Part shown: piece by piece, positions 10,583 through 21,910 of the stretch | Numbering within the stretch: the stretch's first letter is position 1 | Layout of the letters: each line of letters starts with the position of its first letter | From: Sordaria brevicollis | Lineage: Eukaryota > Ascomycota > Sordariomycetes > Sordariales > Sordariaceae | Direction of reading: 5' to 3' | Length of the DNA: 64,000 nucleotides | Assembly (NCBI GenBank): GCA_033439795.1 | Contig: JAUTDP010000007.1 | Coordinates: 1,736,001-1,800,000, forward strand | Position numbers and translations under genes: made by a program | Notes under the pieces: model-generated | Told to the model about the DNA's origin: nothing | What the model saw: only the letters and a program-made list of their open reading frames with translations | The model's database searches: none

Positions 10583-13529
10583 TCAGTAGTGTTGCTCCTC
10601 AGGTCTTGATCCCTTTTTCTCCTCTCCAAAAATCGTCTGGTCGGCTGCCTGTTTGTCCCGTTGTCATCATTGTTTGTTGCTCTTGTAACATTTCTCGTCA
10701 TTCATTCCGGAACTTCTGTCCCGAAGAGGGCTATCATTCGTATCCTGTAATCGCGGCGGAATCGGTTTTCTCTTTTATCTCTTTCTCATTTTTCAGCAGT
10801 TGTTGTCGTCGTTGTTCGTTTGCGCTTGAGCGGGCGTTGCGTGCTGGTGCACTGCATGTTTTATCCCACCAAAAAAACAAAACCTGTTATGAGCAACACA
10901 CGCTTAACGCCTTGTTAACGAATTGAACTGTTTCCCTAGAGGAAGGGGGAGGAAGAAATGGGAAAGGAGGAAGAAGTGGGGGAAGCAGGAGAAGAAGGAA
11001 AGAAATGTATTTGTTGTCTGTCTGTCCGTCTGTCGTTTCGGATACCCTGTTATTATTTGTTCCAGTTGTTTCCTATAGGAAAGACGGATGGAAGCGGAGG
11101 TTGTAGTTCTAAGTCAAGGGCTCGAGCGATGTAGGTTGTTGGAAGAAGAGAAAGAAAGAAGGGTTATTGTTGTTCATTTAGTAGTCACATCATGTAGGTA
11201 GATCCGGCATTATTCATCATCATTCATCGATCAAAAATCTTCAAAATTCGGTCTTTGCGACCTGCGTGTTCTCTTTTGTACTCTTCTGTTGAAAGCCTGA
11301 TCAGTCGTCGAGTGCCTTTTTACACTATATTTTGATGAGCCAACAAATGCGAAACAACCAAGTCTCAACGTTATAGAGGAAAGATATCGCGGGTCAACTT
11401 GCCCATCTCCTGGTTCCCCATCTCCATCAGAATTGTCCAGCAACCCTTGTTGGCACTTGTGTCCCCCGTATGTTTCGAATTACGATTGCGTAACAAGAAC
11501 AGCATGTCACCGGTTCCTTCCTTGAAAGAAAGTGAAAAGGCCCGTTACACACGCGTGGGTGAGGATCCCACTTTTTGAAGTTTCATTCCGTTGGGGAATT
11601 CGTAACCAGTTGCAGTTTTGGGCAGGCAGTCTTTTCACGCTTGAGCTAGACAACCCGTCTAATTGCCTTTGTCAGGGACGAATTCTCAAATACTGTCTTG
11701 GACTTTCATAGACGGACTGTCAAATTATTCGGTCTTGCATTCAATCACAGTAGGTACGTGATTCTATAACCTGACCAAATGAGGATCCAATGAGGTTGGA
11801 GGACTCGAAGGAGGCGCACGATGTTATGCACAATGCAGGTGGTCGCTTGGGACCCCCACTCCTCTGTGAAGGGGAGCATTGGACCGCGTGGAGGGACACC
11901 TGCAGATTCTGTGTGAGGCTTTGGTGAGTGGTCCCTCGTTTCATTCAGTGCGTCTCCTCTGCGACTGGTAACTGAACGCTGAATGGATTCGTTTTTCGGG
12001 ATAGCTTTCCTCGGCTCTGCTACTTCGACTGTCATCAAGATCGGAGCTCTATCCGAACGTTTTTCGATGTACTTCCTGCCGTCGGGAGAGGTGGATGGAG
12101 ATGAATGCCGTGGATCTTTCCAGACGCTTGTACCTCGCGTATTTGGCTGCCTTTGACTAACCGTCGAGCGCGAAGAAGCGAAGACTGTCAAGATTCTCTC
12201 CCACGTGCTTCCCATTCGCAATTTTGATTTCTCGTCACATTGGGGTCCCGTCCTGGAAGGTGTCACCTCACCCACTTCGTTTTCTAGCCTAACCCCTAGC
12301 CCGCCGTTCGGCGCGTGAGCTACGCTAAACTGTCGGCCCCACTGCCTAACCCGGGAAACTACCAGCCAGCGTCCACAGTCCACTGGTGGGCGGACGGCGA
12401 GCTGAGGTGGAGGAAGAAGGGGAGGGTGGGAGTTGCTCGAAGGGACGGAACAGCTGTCGGCCTGTTACGAAAATGTTGAGGGATGGACGGGTTGATCAGA
12501 TGGGAATGGGCGGTATCAGAGGTTAAAGCCTGTTGCCTTCAAGATCGCGGGTCGGGATCCCGTCGTTTATCGACACTTCCATTGGGCTTGGGGGTTTTAT
12601 ACTAGCGGATGACAGTGGAAAGTTTATCGGCGGACGGCGGGGCATGGCGGGTCTAGATCGACCCTTTTCTCTTGCCTGCTCCCCGCTGCGCGGAGACGCT
12701 GGTGTTGCTTGGCCCGGCCGGGGGACGCTGGGACGCCCGCTGTCTGCCAGTCTGCCCTCCACTGTGAGGCAGGAGCGCTGAGACAGTCGAGTGTCCCACG
12801 TCGGGTTACCTAATCGTTGCTTCAATCCAACCGACGCCGACGGAAAGAAGCTTCGACGAATACAATTCTTCTATCCATATACATCCATCCATTCAAAGGG
12901 TCCTTTTGACTTGGGGACTACTGGTACCAATCAATCAGTGGCGGCACATCTTGATCATCATTCAACTAACTTTGCCGAATCGCGCAAACCTAATCGCGAG
13001 CCCGAAACCGTTACCTACCGTTTTTTCGATAGTCGTCGTCGGCAATCCATCTCGGGTCTGTCCTTGTGTTGCCTGCCAAAATTACGGAGTCACCCAAGAC
13101 GGGACTCAGTCGGCCAAGCCTCAAAGCCTTTCGAGACTATACGGCCCTTTCAAGCGGACATCCGTCATCGCATTGTCGATCAATCCAAAGTTGCAAGGCG
13201 ACTAGCAAAGCCGGCCGGGAAATTCCAAAAAATCAAAGCCAGAGCCACCCAGCCGCCTGGTCTCGACGTCGAGGTCTTTTTACGTCGACTCAATTGATCA
13301 TCCCCAACGGCCAGTGTGTGTCAAAATCTACTGGACGACTGCTGGACTCCCGTCTCAGCTGCCTCCGCTACTCCAGACGAAAGGCTACCCCTAGTCTCGT
13401 CCACCGTATACCCGTTCCCGTACCCGCATCCGCTCCCGTGCCGGACAGCCGGCCGTCCCCCGATCCCGTCTTCAATCCGGACCTCAGATCGAACAAGGGC
13501 CCCCTCGGAGGGCCTAGCCGGCCGGCGTC
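10583..13529. other. Intergenic region upstream of nuc-1
   Basis: This holds the 3' UTR of the Kelch-like gene and the nuc-1 promoter and leader. There is a CACGTG at 12202-12207. The leader before 13530 has several upstream ATGs and is CT- and CG-rich. The longest open frame is a 212-codon minus-strand frame at 11745-12383 without recognisable features. Nothing else can be supported. Confidence 0.5.
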
Positions 13530-16024
13530 ATGGACTCCTCGTCGTGGACTGCCCCGGACCATACTCACCATCAGGCCCAGGGCCTACACACCGCAACTGG
13601 CGGCGATGACTTTCACCAGTTCTTGGACATGAACAACATTGGAGATTTGTCTGGCGCTTTGGATTTTGACTTTCACGACTTTGCCGCCGACCATAATCCC
13701 GCCCCTCATGCTGGCCACCATGCCGCCGACCATCTGCTACACTCGTCGGCGGCGGGAGACCATCTGGACACTCCCATGACTGGTACTGACATGTCCATGA
13801 TCTTGTCGCCCGTAGACCACGCCATGCTCCAGCAGGCCCAGCAGCATCAACATCGACAGCAACATGCCCAACAGCAACAGCAACAGCATCAGATGCCCAC
13901 CATCACCACGACTGCGCCGTATCAGAACGCACCGACGACGTTGATACAGCCATCTACGCCTTCGGAGGCCATAGTCAACACCATCGATGCCCAGATCCAG
14001 TTCCTCCAGCAGCAAAAGTTGCATGCTCAACACCAGCAGTTGCAAGAGCAACAAGCCGCCTTCTTCGCTTCTCACCAGAACCACATAGTTCCTCCTACAC
14101 CTCAAAGTTTGGAACTTGCTGCTGGATCTAGTCAGAATTACTATGCTCAGTCCACACCAGCTGATCAGCACCATCCTGGACGGCAGCAGCAGCAGCAGCC
14201 GCAACAGCAACGGCAACAGGCCATCGACTACAGATATGCAAGGATTAAGGACCAACACGATGTAGGTCTGGAGAATCTGTTTTTTTCAAGGGTTTCGCTG
14301 ACCGTTCGTGACAGATGTCCTTCACCCCGTTGGTATCACCGGCCGTTACGCCGCTGGAGACCCATTTCCCCATCGATACTCACTTCGCCGTCCCCGGTGC
14401 TTACTTTAGCCCCCTCACCTCGCCAGCCTTGCATGCGCAAAATGACTCTTTGGGGATTATTGACCAGAGGCTTGGGATAATGAGCGGGAACTCGCCAAGG
14501 GAGATGGAACTCGAGCCACCTGCCCTGTCCCAAGCGAGCGTTAGCCCTGGCGATCTGGCTAGGAAAATGCGCAAGAACGCCGTCAAGGCCAGGCAGAAAA
14601 GTAATGGTGGCATCAAGGCTTCTCCCATCACGAAGCCCACGCGCAGGAAAACGGCTACCACTCCGATGCTTAACCCCCAAGCTCTGAATCAACTGATCGA
14701 AAACGCGAATGCAGCGCCAAGTCAGGAACGCCCTCAGCCGTCTCCTACCCCTCTGATACAAACGTCATCTTCGTCCGCAGCTGGCGTAACTGATTCCGAG
14801 AATGGATCCATTTCGCCGGAGAATTTGAACGACGTTGTCTCCCCAGTAGAGATGCCTCCGCCACCACTCCCAAAGGCTCGCTCCGCCAAACCATCTCCTT
14901 ATCTGGCACCTCAAGCGAGTAGTAGTGCTGTGCCCGTTACCCTTCAGCCGGGGCGACCTGGAATTGCCTCTCCTGCAACACCAGCATCGCTGATGAAACT
15001 GAGCTCACCAAGCAACCGTAACCCTTCAGCGGCAGGAAATGGATCCCATGACCCAATGGATGCCGACCATATCGAAAACTTTGAGCTTCCGGACTCCATC
15101 AACTTCTCGGCACCACCAAAGCCCGCCCCTATTATTACTGCTCTTGGAACACCTGCTCTCGACCCTCTTCAAAAGGCCCCAGCACCTGTTCAAACGCCAG
15201 GCCTCCCACCACCACCGTCTCCTGCGGTGGCTAAGGCTTTGGCACTTCCTACTGCTGCTCTTCCTAGCCCGCAGCTGAAGCCCGATTCCACGAATAGCCT
15301 AAAACGAACACCTAACCTTGCGCCTATCGGAAGGCACAGCAAGAAGCGTGCCAGCGTAAGCTCTATCCAGATGTCTCCCGCTCTTCGACCCAAAATTTCA
15401 CCCAGTATCAAACCTCTCCTACCAGGTGGCGCTACGGGGGCCGAGGACGCAGCGTCGCTTTTGCTCGCCACAAAATCCAACTACCAGCGTATTCTCGAGG
15501 GCAACACCGTACCCGGCGTTTCATACCCTAGCGAGCTCTCCACGAATCTCACATCGAAGCGGACGTCACACAAGATTGCAGAGCAAGGCAGGAGGAACAG
15601 GATCAACTCTGCGCTACAGGAGATCGCCACGCTTCTGCCGAAAGCTCCAGCCAAGGAAGGAAGAGACGGAGACGGGGACGGCAATAGCAGTAGCGGTGGT
15701 GGCGGTGGCAGCGGTGGTGCTGATAAGGAAGATAAAAAGGAGAAGGAGAAGGCTGGTGGCGGGATACCAAACAGCAAGGCGAGCACGGTCGAGATGGCGA
15801 TTGAGTATATTAAGCAGCTGCAGAAAGAGGTGGCTGAGGCGAACAAGAGAGCGGAAGAGGCTGAGAGGAAGTTGGGCGAGATGAAATCGCAGGGCGGTGC
15901 CTCCGTGGGGTCCGGATCACCAGATGTCGATGCTGGGGGTACGAGCACGCCCACCATGGAGGGTACTAATTCGGGGATGAATGGGGACCTAAAGTCGGGT
16001 GGTGATGACGCGATGGATGGATGA
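13530..16024 (+). CDS. nuc-1: bHLH phosphorus-acquisition activator NUC-1 (Pho4 type)
   Basis: Exons 13530-14261 and 14315-16024 (intron 53 bases, phase 0, CTGAC branch) give 813 residues, close to the size I recall for Neurospora NUC-1. NUC-1 binds CACGTG-type sites and switches on phosphatases and phosphate permeases in phosphate starvation; the PREG/PGOV cyclin-CDK pair restrains it. The N-terminus is His/Asp/Gln-rich with polyglutamine near residues 105-120. The middle is Ser/Pro-rich. The basic region and helix 1 lie near 660-685 (SHKIAEQGRRNRINSALQEI), and helix 2 near 730-755 (SKASTVEMAIEYIKQLQKEV), running into a Glu/Lys heptad region. The loop between the helices is about 45 residues of Gly, Ser and charged residues, far longer than in ordinary bHLH proteins. 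The Glu and Arg residues that contact the E-box are present. Confidence 0.92.
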
Positions 16025-16868
16025 AGAGGATGTGTTGAGATCAGATCGGATGAGAGAGTTTTCAACACATGCACGTGGGGGCTTTTTTCAACGTTTGCGA
16101 AGATTCAAGTTGTATAAAGAGGTGGGCGAGATGCTTAGGCGGGCAGAAAAACGGTTGATTGTTCTTTTGGGTATGATCATGTGGGTGTTATAGAGTTGGC
16201 GAATTTGTGTTTGTGTTTCCATGACACAACTAGGTTCAGCATGTCACTGTTGGATGAATGGATTTTGGGCAGTAATTTAAAAAAACAAGAGCGTTTGTGT
16301 TGGATATACCCACCCCCTAAGTAGGAGTATGCAAATAGAAAAGACTTAAGGGAGCTAGATGAGCGGTTAAAAGTGCCTTGAAAGAATTGTCGAATTTTAC
16401 CAGCGGAACCTTTCGGATCTGTATATCCAATATCTTGGGTTCATTTGGAGTCTGAGTACCTGCTTCTACTGGGGAGTTGATTGTTTTTTCCTGGTACTAC
16501 ATGGTATGGTGTTCGTGTCGTCACGAAGTGCTTGCCCACTCTTATCCACGCGGGTAATGTTAGGTAAAGGGCTGTCATACAGCCTACCATAGCTGTCTAA
16601 TACATGACCACGTCCCGTGAGCATGGGATGGCTAGTGATAATTCCATTGTAACCTCTTCAGCGTATAACCACATCATCTCTGCTTGAATATAGAGACAGC
16701 TTCATCTATGGTACGTTAGGCTCCCGGAGGTATATGAAAGGGGGCACTCACATTTTTCTTATCCGCATTCCTCTTTCTTCCCAGATACTCTTCACCATCG
16801 GATCTGAACTTTTCATTTCGCATCAACAACAATACAAACAGCAGCACTTCTATTCCAAATCGACGACC
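16025..16868. other. Intergenic region, nuc-1 / small heat-shock-type gene
   Basis: This holds the nuc-1 3' UTR and the promoter of the next gene. There is a CACGTGGG site at 16072-16079, TATAAA at 16113-16118, a GAAGATTC heat-shock-element half pair at 16099-16106, and a TATATGAAAG box at 16731-16740 about 130 bases before the chosen start. No coding frame is supported. Confidence 0.5.
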
Positions 16869-18742
16869 ATGGACGCAGAAGAACCAGCATCAGACCCCCC
16901 GAGCACCGGGCATTCTTCCCCCTCCATTCGCTCTCCTTCAAATGTCTCGCAAACTCAAACTCCTCCTACCACGCCCATGACAACAAGACCGGCGGTTAAT
17001 TACTCACGACCTCTACCTCTTCATTCCAGTGACACACAAACCAGACGACCAACTTGGGAAGAGAAGGGCAAGGACAGAGAAATTGTACAAGACAACGACT
17101 ACGGGGAGGGACAAGGTGATGTGAATGCCGACGGGAAACAGTCACAGTCACAGCTACATCTGCATGCAGGGCAGCATCAGTATCGAGGAGCTGAAGATGA
17201 AGGTTATGATGTGGAGGGCGATGACAGCAGCAGCGAAGACAGCGAAGCCTACTCCAAAGGCGCGGAGGAAGACGGTAACTCCAGCCAGGGCAAAGTAACC
17301 GGGGGGAAAGACCACAACGTACCGGAAGACCAAGAGAACTCAAGAAATGAATACACCGATCTCTTCGAGCTCATAAGAAACATTGCGAAAATGAGGGCGT
17401 TTGACGAAAGAGTGGGTAACAGGGCTCAGGATGACGGATCAGGAAGAGGAGGAGGCGCGGGTTGGTATCATGGAGTTCGGTATTTGGGGTTTAGGGAGTT
17501 TTTGGAGAGGGATGAGGAGGAAGACGGAGCTGGGGGCACTATAGACGAGGAAGACGAGGAAGAAGTGGAGGAGGGCGAAGAGAATGACACAAGGGAGACG
17601 GAGGAGAACAAGCAGAAGGAAGAAAAGGATGATGGTTATGAGGGCGAAGATGAATATGAGGATGAACTGGAGTATGTCATGGTCAAAGTACCCGGGGAGG
17701 AAACCGACTCGGATGATGAGAGTTGGTGCTTGGTTGAGAAAGAGGACGACGACAGCAAGAAGGACAAGGACAAACAAGATAACACAGAGAGGGACAAGGA
17801 GGTTAACCTCAAGAAGTACGATGATATCGAAAACGACTTTTGGCGCCACTACAACTACCGTTATCGTCACTCATATACCATCAAGATCTACCCATCTGGC
17901 ACCACTTCCACTTCCACTTCGAATATTCAACCAGACATCATCCACCCACTGCAACGACCGCATCCACAACCACAACAAACCCCAGATGAAGAAGAAATCC
18001 CTCTATTTCTACCATCCATCAGGATATCCCAGCCCTCACCCAGGTTATTCAACATCATGCTCACCATCCCCGGCTGCAAGCGAAAGGATATCATTGTCGC
18101 CTACGATCCCAATGCCAATTTCCTCAGGATCAGCGGGGTTTTCTACTCGGATATCTTTTCAGCGTTAGCAGATGCTTTGGGTAAAAAATTATCATCATAT
18201 TCTCCGGATACCGATACCGAATCCGGAAGTTACGAGAAAAAGAGGAGGGCAGCAACTGCTACCGGTAGAGGCGCAGGCTTGACTCACAATACTTTCTCAG
18301 ATCAGAACCGGGGATCAGATGAAAGTCAGGCACAGGCACAGACTTTGACAAGGGGTAGGGAGTCAAACAAAACGGACTTAAGCTTCGAAGAAGAAATGGA
18401 GTTGTGGTTGGCTTATAACCGTGAACATGATGGGTCGTCAAGCCTGAAGAAGACGCCAGGATCTACAGGTTCTTTGGAAGAAGATCCAAACTCAAACACA
18501 GAATCCTCGACTCATGCATCTGCTGGAGGGAAAGAGGGTAATGAGGACGATGATGATGACCGCCACAGCCACAGCCAATCCCAGTCTCGATCTGAGTCGC
18601 GACCCCAGAGCCAGAGCCAGAGCCAAAGCACAACAGAAGATGACTTTCCAGTCGCAAGATTCTCAAAGATTATCAACTTCATTGCTGCCGATATGCCAGC
18701 ACCTACTACAACTTCGTCTGCGTCCTCATCTGATGAACCTGG

Positions 18743-18773
<31 letters not shown>

Positions 18774-18887
18774 TCAAAAGCGTTGGTGGATTATAAGCGG
18801 ATCAAAGCCAAGTTGGAGGATGGGATCTTGACGGTGATTATCCCGCTTCTTTTTGGAGGGGAGTTGTTGGATAACGAGAGCAAGTGA
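16869..18887 (+). CDS. Large acidic protein with split alpha-crystallin (Hsp20) domain
   Basis: The 672-residue frame starts at the ATG in ACCATGGAC (16869). An upstream in-frame ATG at 16734 sits inside a TATA-like box and is unlikely to be used. Residues 1-390 are disordered, with a strongly acidic stretch near 215-320. Half an alpha-crystallin fold follows (about 390-425: RLFNIMLTIPGCKRKDI, then FLRISGVFY). An insertion of about 165 low-complexity residues comes next, then the rest of the domain (about 594-660: VARFSKIINF, then YKRIKAKLEDGILTVIIPL). A nine-CAG polyglutamine tract lies inside this second half. The two halves match the beta2-beta5 and beta7-beta9 parts of small heat-shock proteins, which hold unfolded proteins. 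Neurospora HSP30 also has an inserted segment, but this protein is far larger. Chaperone activity is inferred. Confidence 0.75.
18747..18773 (+). repeat. (CAG)9 polyglutamine tract
   Basis: Nine uninterrupted CAG codons lie within the heat-shock-type gene, between the conserved segments of the second half-domain. This pure triplet run is a likely length polymorphism between strains. Confidence 0.9.
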
Positions 18888-18903
18888 GTGAGTGAGTGAG
18901 TGA
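18884..18903 (+). repeat. (GTGA)5 microsatellite across a stop codon
   Basis: Five GTGA copies overlap the end of the heat-shock-type gene. The stop TGA (18885-18887) is part of the first copy, so later copies offer further stops just downstream. Confidence 0.85.
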
Positions 18904-19267
18904 ACTAGGTGTTAGTTACGTGGTTTTGCGTAAGTGAGAAAGACGGGATAGGAGTAGTACTTATAGCGAAGAGTTAGTGATGATGTTTCGACAATTCGAG
19001 GTGAAAACAGGGACGAAGGGAATTTTGAACTTGTGCTGTGTATGGGTGACTGATAAGGTGCATTTTGTTTGAGAGCACTATGAGATTGTTCGAACACGGA
19101 GTACCTCACACAACAGAAACACATCGAGGCTCTGGGGGTGAAAAAATTACTATATAATAAAGAGGTCGTAACCACCGGCCTACTTACTCCTCACTCCCTA
19201 CCTAAGCCGCTTCTTCCACTAAATCACTCTATATGTTTATCATTATGTGAACAGATCACACCGCTGC
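18888..19267. other. Convergent 3' ends
   Basis: This 380-base gap between the convergent heat-shock-type gene and sec10 holds only 3' UTR sequence, starting with the GTGA repeat. It is AT-richer than its surroundings around 19140-19165. No further gene is seen. Confidence 0.6.
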
Positions 19268-21910
19268 TCAAAGCCCGGCCAGCACACCCTGGATACCAGG
19301 AGTAGCGGCATCCTCTCTCTTCTGCACAAAGGCTTTGAAATCTGCCTTCTGCAACTTCTTACCCGACCCACCGGCGCCCGCCGCACCTCCAGCGGCACCA
19401 CCACCACCACCTCCGCCTCCCCCAGCACCACCGCTTCCCGAAGCCAAGAACTTCGAACGCTCGCGCAGGGCCTCGGGTCCAATGATGAACAGGTATCCAA
19501 CCTCGGTAAGCAGCTCGACAATGGCCTGCACCTCCTTTGTCAACGGCCACTCCTTCATGGTGTCAACGTACTTGGCAATATCCTTGGTCACCATCAAACC
19601 ACCAGTGGCATTGACCGAGAACTTCTTGAAGTGCTCAAATAAGAGCGAGTGAACGGACAGGGCGAGCTCAGAGCTGAACAGCTCGAGGTTGTGACCGTCG
19701 ATAGCCAGCGCGGCCTGCGCCGCCACCTTGGAGGCCAGAAACGTGCAAATGGCCTGGCAGGTAGGCGTCTGCAGATCGACCAAGCCTTCGAGGTCGTTGT
19801 CGCGAGGACGGTAGTCCGTCTTCTTCTGGCCTGCGAGTATCTTGGCAACCCAGTTGACGGCCACATCCATAGTGCTCTTGAGGACGGCGTTGGTCTTCCG
19901 CTCCGTGGTCTCGATGGCTTGCTTGGCTTGGGCCTCCATGCTGCGACGCAGGGCCGTGTTGGACTCTGCTAGCCGGATCAACACCGTAGTGATGAAACGG
20001 GACATGAGGTTGGTGATGGTAACGGCTGGTTTGATATGGGGAAGGTAGGAGAGGTCAGGTTCCGTCTTGATATTCTCCTGTGACGTGGCTGTGTCCAGGG
20101 CGGCATCGAGGGCTGTCTCAACGTAGACTTGGCCCATGCTGGTTAAGAGCAGATTGAGCAAAATGTTGATATCCTTGGGAGTTTCGCTTCCAGAACCCAT
20201 CTCCAGCGTCCTGCGCACGCTTTCGGCCAACCATACAATCATGCGCTTGGCATTCTGTACGCTCAGGCGGCCGTGTTCCTCTGAGACTTCGATCTCGTTC
20301 TTGTTGCTGTTGTTGTCCTGCAGACCGGCAACCCTCAACATCATGCGCTTCTGAGTAGGCGTAAGGTCTGACGAATCGAGGCGCTCCATATAAGCGTCTT
20401 TGGCGGTCGCTAAGAGCTGGGTACCCTGCTGGGCAATGGCGGCCATGAAACCAGAGGGAGCCTTCTTTCGGCGTGAGTGATACAATGTGAACTTAAAGAG
20501 TAATGAGTTGTACAGTTCCTCCAAACTCTTCCGTTCCCTGTCGATGTACGAATTGCCCATTAGATATGGGACAAATAATTCCTCTAGCTGCTGGTCGAGT
20601 GTTTGTGATATTAGTGCCGAGCATGGTTCTGGATGTTCAGTAAGGCCATGGGTCTTGAGATCCTCCACCAAAGCACCAATGTATGATCTTGACGCATGCA
20701 AAGAGCGAAGATAAGCCAGCGACGAAATCGTTGTCGCTTTGTCTAGTAGCATTTCCAGTCGTTGTTGGATAGACTGCTGAAAGACACGCTGGATGAACTT
20801 GATGAGGACTGTTTCGTAGTATGGGAAGGCACGCTTAATGATGAAAGATTCCTCCTGCATCACGATCTTGACCTCGTCAACAAGGGACTGCAGGCTGGGC
20901 TCAACTCCTGGTGGGTCCGCATCGGGATCAGCCAGTTGCTCCCACATATCGCCATCTGTCGTGACCTCATCGGTGATGAGCTGATCTCGGTCGATGAAGA
21001 ACTGGTGCTGGTTCACAAAGGCGGCGATAACGCTGGCACCGCCGTGGAAATCGTAGAGGACCTTTGCGCATTCCATCATGTCGTCGAAGTTTTGTCGTCG
21101 GTAACTGTTGTTGAACTGCTTTAGAAGGTCTTGCTCAAGATGCTCACAGAATTTCTCGAGAGCCTCTCTTGTGTTGTGTTTCCGCGTCGCACCAGTAGCC
21201 CCGTTCGTGATGCCGTTGGCTCGGAAGCCACCTGTTGCCCACGACAAAGGGTCCAGCCTCTGACTGATACGCATAAGCTGGCGAGCAATCACGGCGCAGC
21301 GAACCTTGTTCTCGGCACCGCCCTGTCTCTGAATTTCCTCGAGCGAGGTAAGTTGGCCTGTCTCGGAAACCTCTGTCCAGCACTGAATCAGGAAGTTAGC
21401 GTCCTGCGCCTTCCTCCGTTTCCTATCCAGCTCTTCCAATTTCTCTCCTATCTGGACGGCGATGTTTCCTCCACCGTCAGGCCGGCCGTGTCCGTTCATG
21501 GAGCCGCTGTGTGTGTTGGGGTTGTTGAGCGTCAAGTCGAGGGCCTCAAACTGGGCCATGGACTGGTCGAGCTTCCGACCAAGGGTATCGAGAGTTTGGT
21601 CATGTTGGATTTCTGCCCGCCGGACTTGGGACAAGAGTTCTGATTCCTTCTCTTGCAACTCCTCGCTCAGGGCGCCCAACTGCGACAGCGCATTCTCAAA
21701 GGTCCGGATGAGGGGCTTGGGATCAAAAGGGGTGCTCGCGCTCGTGGGGCCAGAGCGGCGGTTCGCGGGGAAGGCGGTGTCGGCGAGAGAGTCGACAAAG
21801 TCGCGAACAATAAAGTCTTTGCTGGAGAAGTCGTCGATTGTGAAGCTGGGGCCCTTGGGGAAGAGCCCGGGGCCGGGGGACCTCGTGCTGCCGGGTCCGC
21901 CGCGTTCCAT
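19268..21910 (-). CDS. sec10: Exocyst complex component Sec10
   Basis: An uninterrupted minus-strand frame gives 880 residues from the ATG at 21910, which has near-perfect context (CGCCGCCATGGAA). An upstream in-frame ATG at 21952 adds 14 residues but has poor context. Sec10 is one of eight exocyst subunits that tether secretory vesicles to the plasma membrane, in fungi mainly at hyphal tips and septa. An N-terminal helical region (about 65-180) contains the segment IGEKLEELDRKRRKAQDANF, characteristic of Sec10. The rest is the helical-bundle body expected of the family. A Gly-rich run near residues 845-870 (GGAGGGGGGGGGAAGGAAG) interrupts the C-terminus and looks lineage-specific. The length fits the family (about 800-900). 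Confidence 0.9.
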   Translation of the reverse strand: MERGGPGSTRSPGPGLFPKGPSFTIDDFSSKDFIVRDFVDSLADTAFPANRRSGPTSASTPFDPKPLIRTFENALSQLGALSEELQEKESELLSQVRRAEIQHDQTLDTLGRKLDQSMAQFEALDLTLNNPNTHSGSMNGHGRPDGGGNIAVQIGEKLEELDRKRRKAQDANFLIQCWTEVSETGQLTSLEEIQRQGGAENKVRCAVIARQLMRISQRLDPLSWATGGFRANGITNGATGATRKHNTREALEKFCEHLEQDLLKQFNNSYRRQNFDDMMECAKVLYDFHGGASVIAAFVNQHQFFIDRDQLITDEVTTDGDMWEQLADPDADPPGVEPSLQSLVDEVKIVMQEESFIIKRAFPYYETVLIKFIQRVFQQSIQQRLEMLLDKATTISSLAYLRSLHASRSYIGALVEDLKTHGLTEHPEPCSALISQTLDQQLEELFVPYLMGNSYIDRERKSLEELYNSLLFKFTLYHSRRKKAPSGFMAAIAQQGTQLLATAKDAYMERLDSSDLTPTQKRMMLRVAGLQDNNSNKNEIEVSEEHGRLSVQNAKRMIVWLAESVRRTLEMGSGSETPKDINILLNLLLTSMGQVYVETALDAALDTATSQENIKTEPDLSYLPHIKPAVTITNLMSRFITTVLIRLAESNTALRRSMEAQAKQAIETTERKTNAVLKSTMDVAVNWVAKILAGQKKTDYRPRDNDLEGLVDLQTPTCQAICTFLASKVAAQAALAIDGHNLELFSSELALSVHSLLFEHFKKFSVNATGGLMVTKDIAKYVDTMKEWPLTKEVQAIVELLTEVGYLFIIGPEALRERSKFLASGSGGAGGGGGGGGGAAGGAAGAGGSGKKLQKADFKAFVQKREDAATPGIQGVLAGL

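Noticed and set aside
11745..12383. 212-codon minus-strand ATG frame between the Kelch-like gene and nuc-1
   Set aside because: No domain, no family resemblance and random-looking composition; kept as a weak possibility only.
15481..16074. 197-codon minus-strand frame opposite the nuc-1 bHLH region
   Set aside because: Composition mirrors the Gly/Ser loop of NUC-1; the plus-strand protein is certain.
16734..16868. Upstream ATG extending the heat-shock-type protein by 45 residues
   Set aside because: The ATG lies inside a TATA-like box; ACCATGG at 16869 is a much better start.
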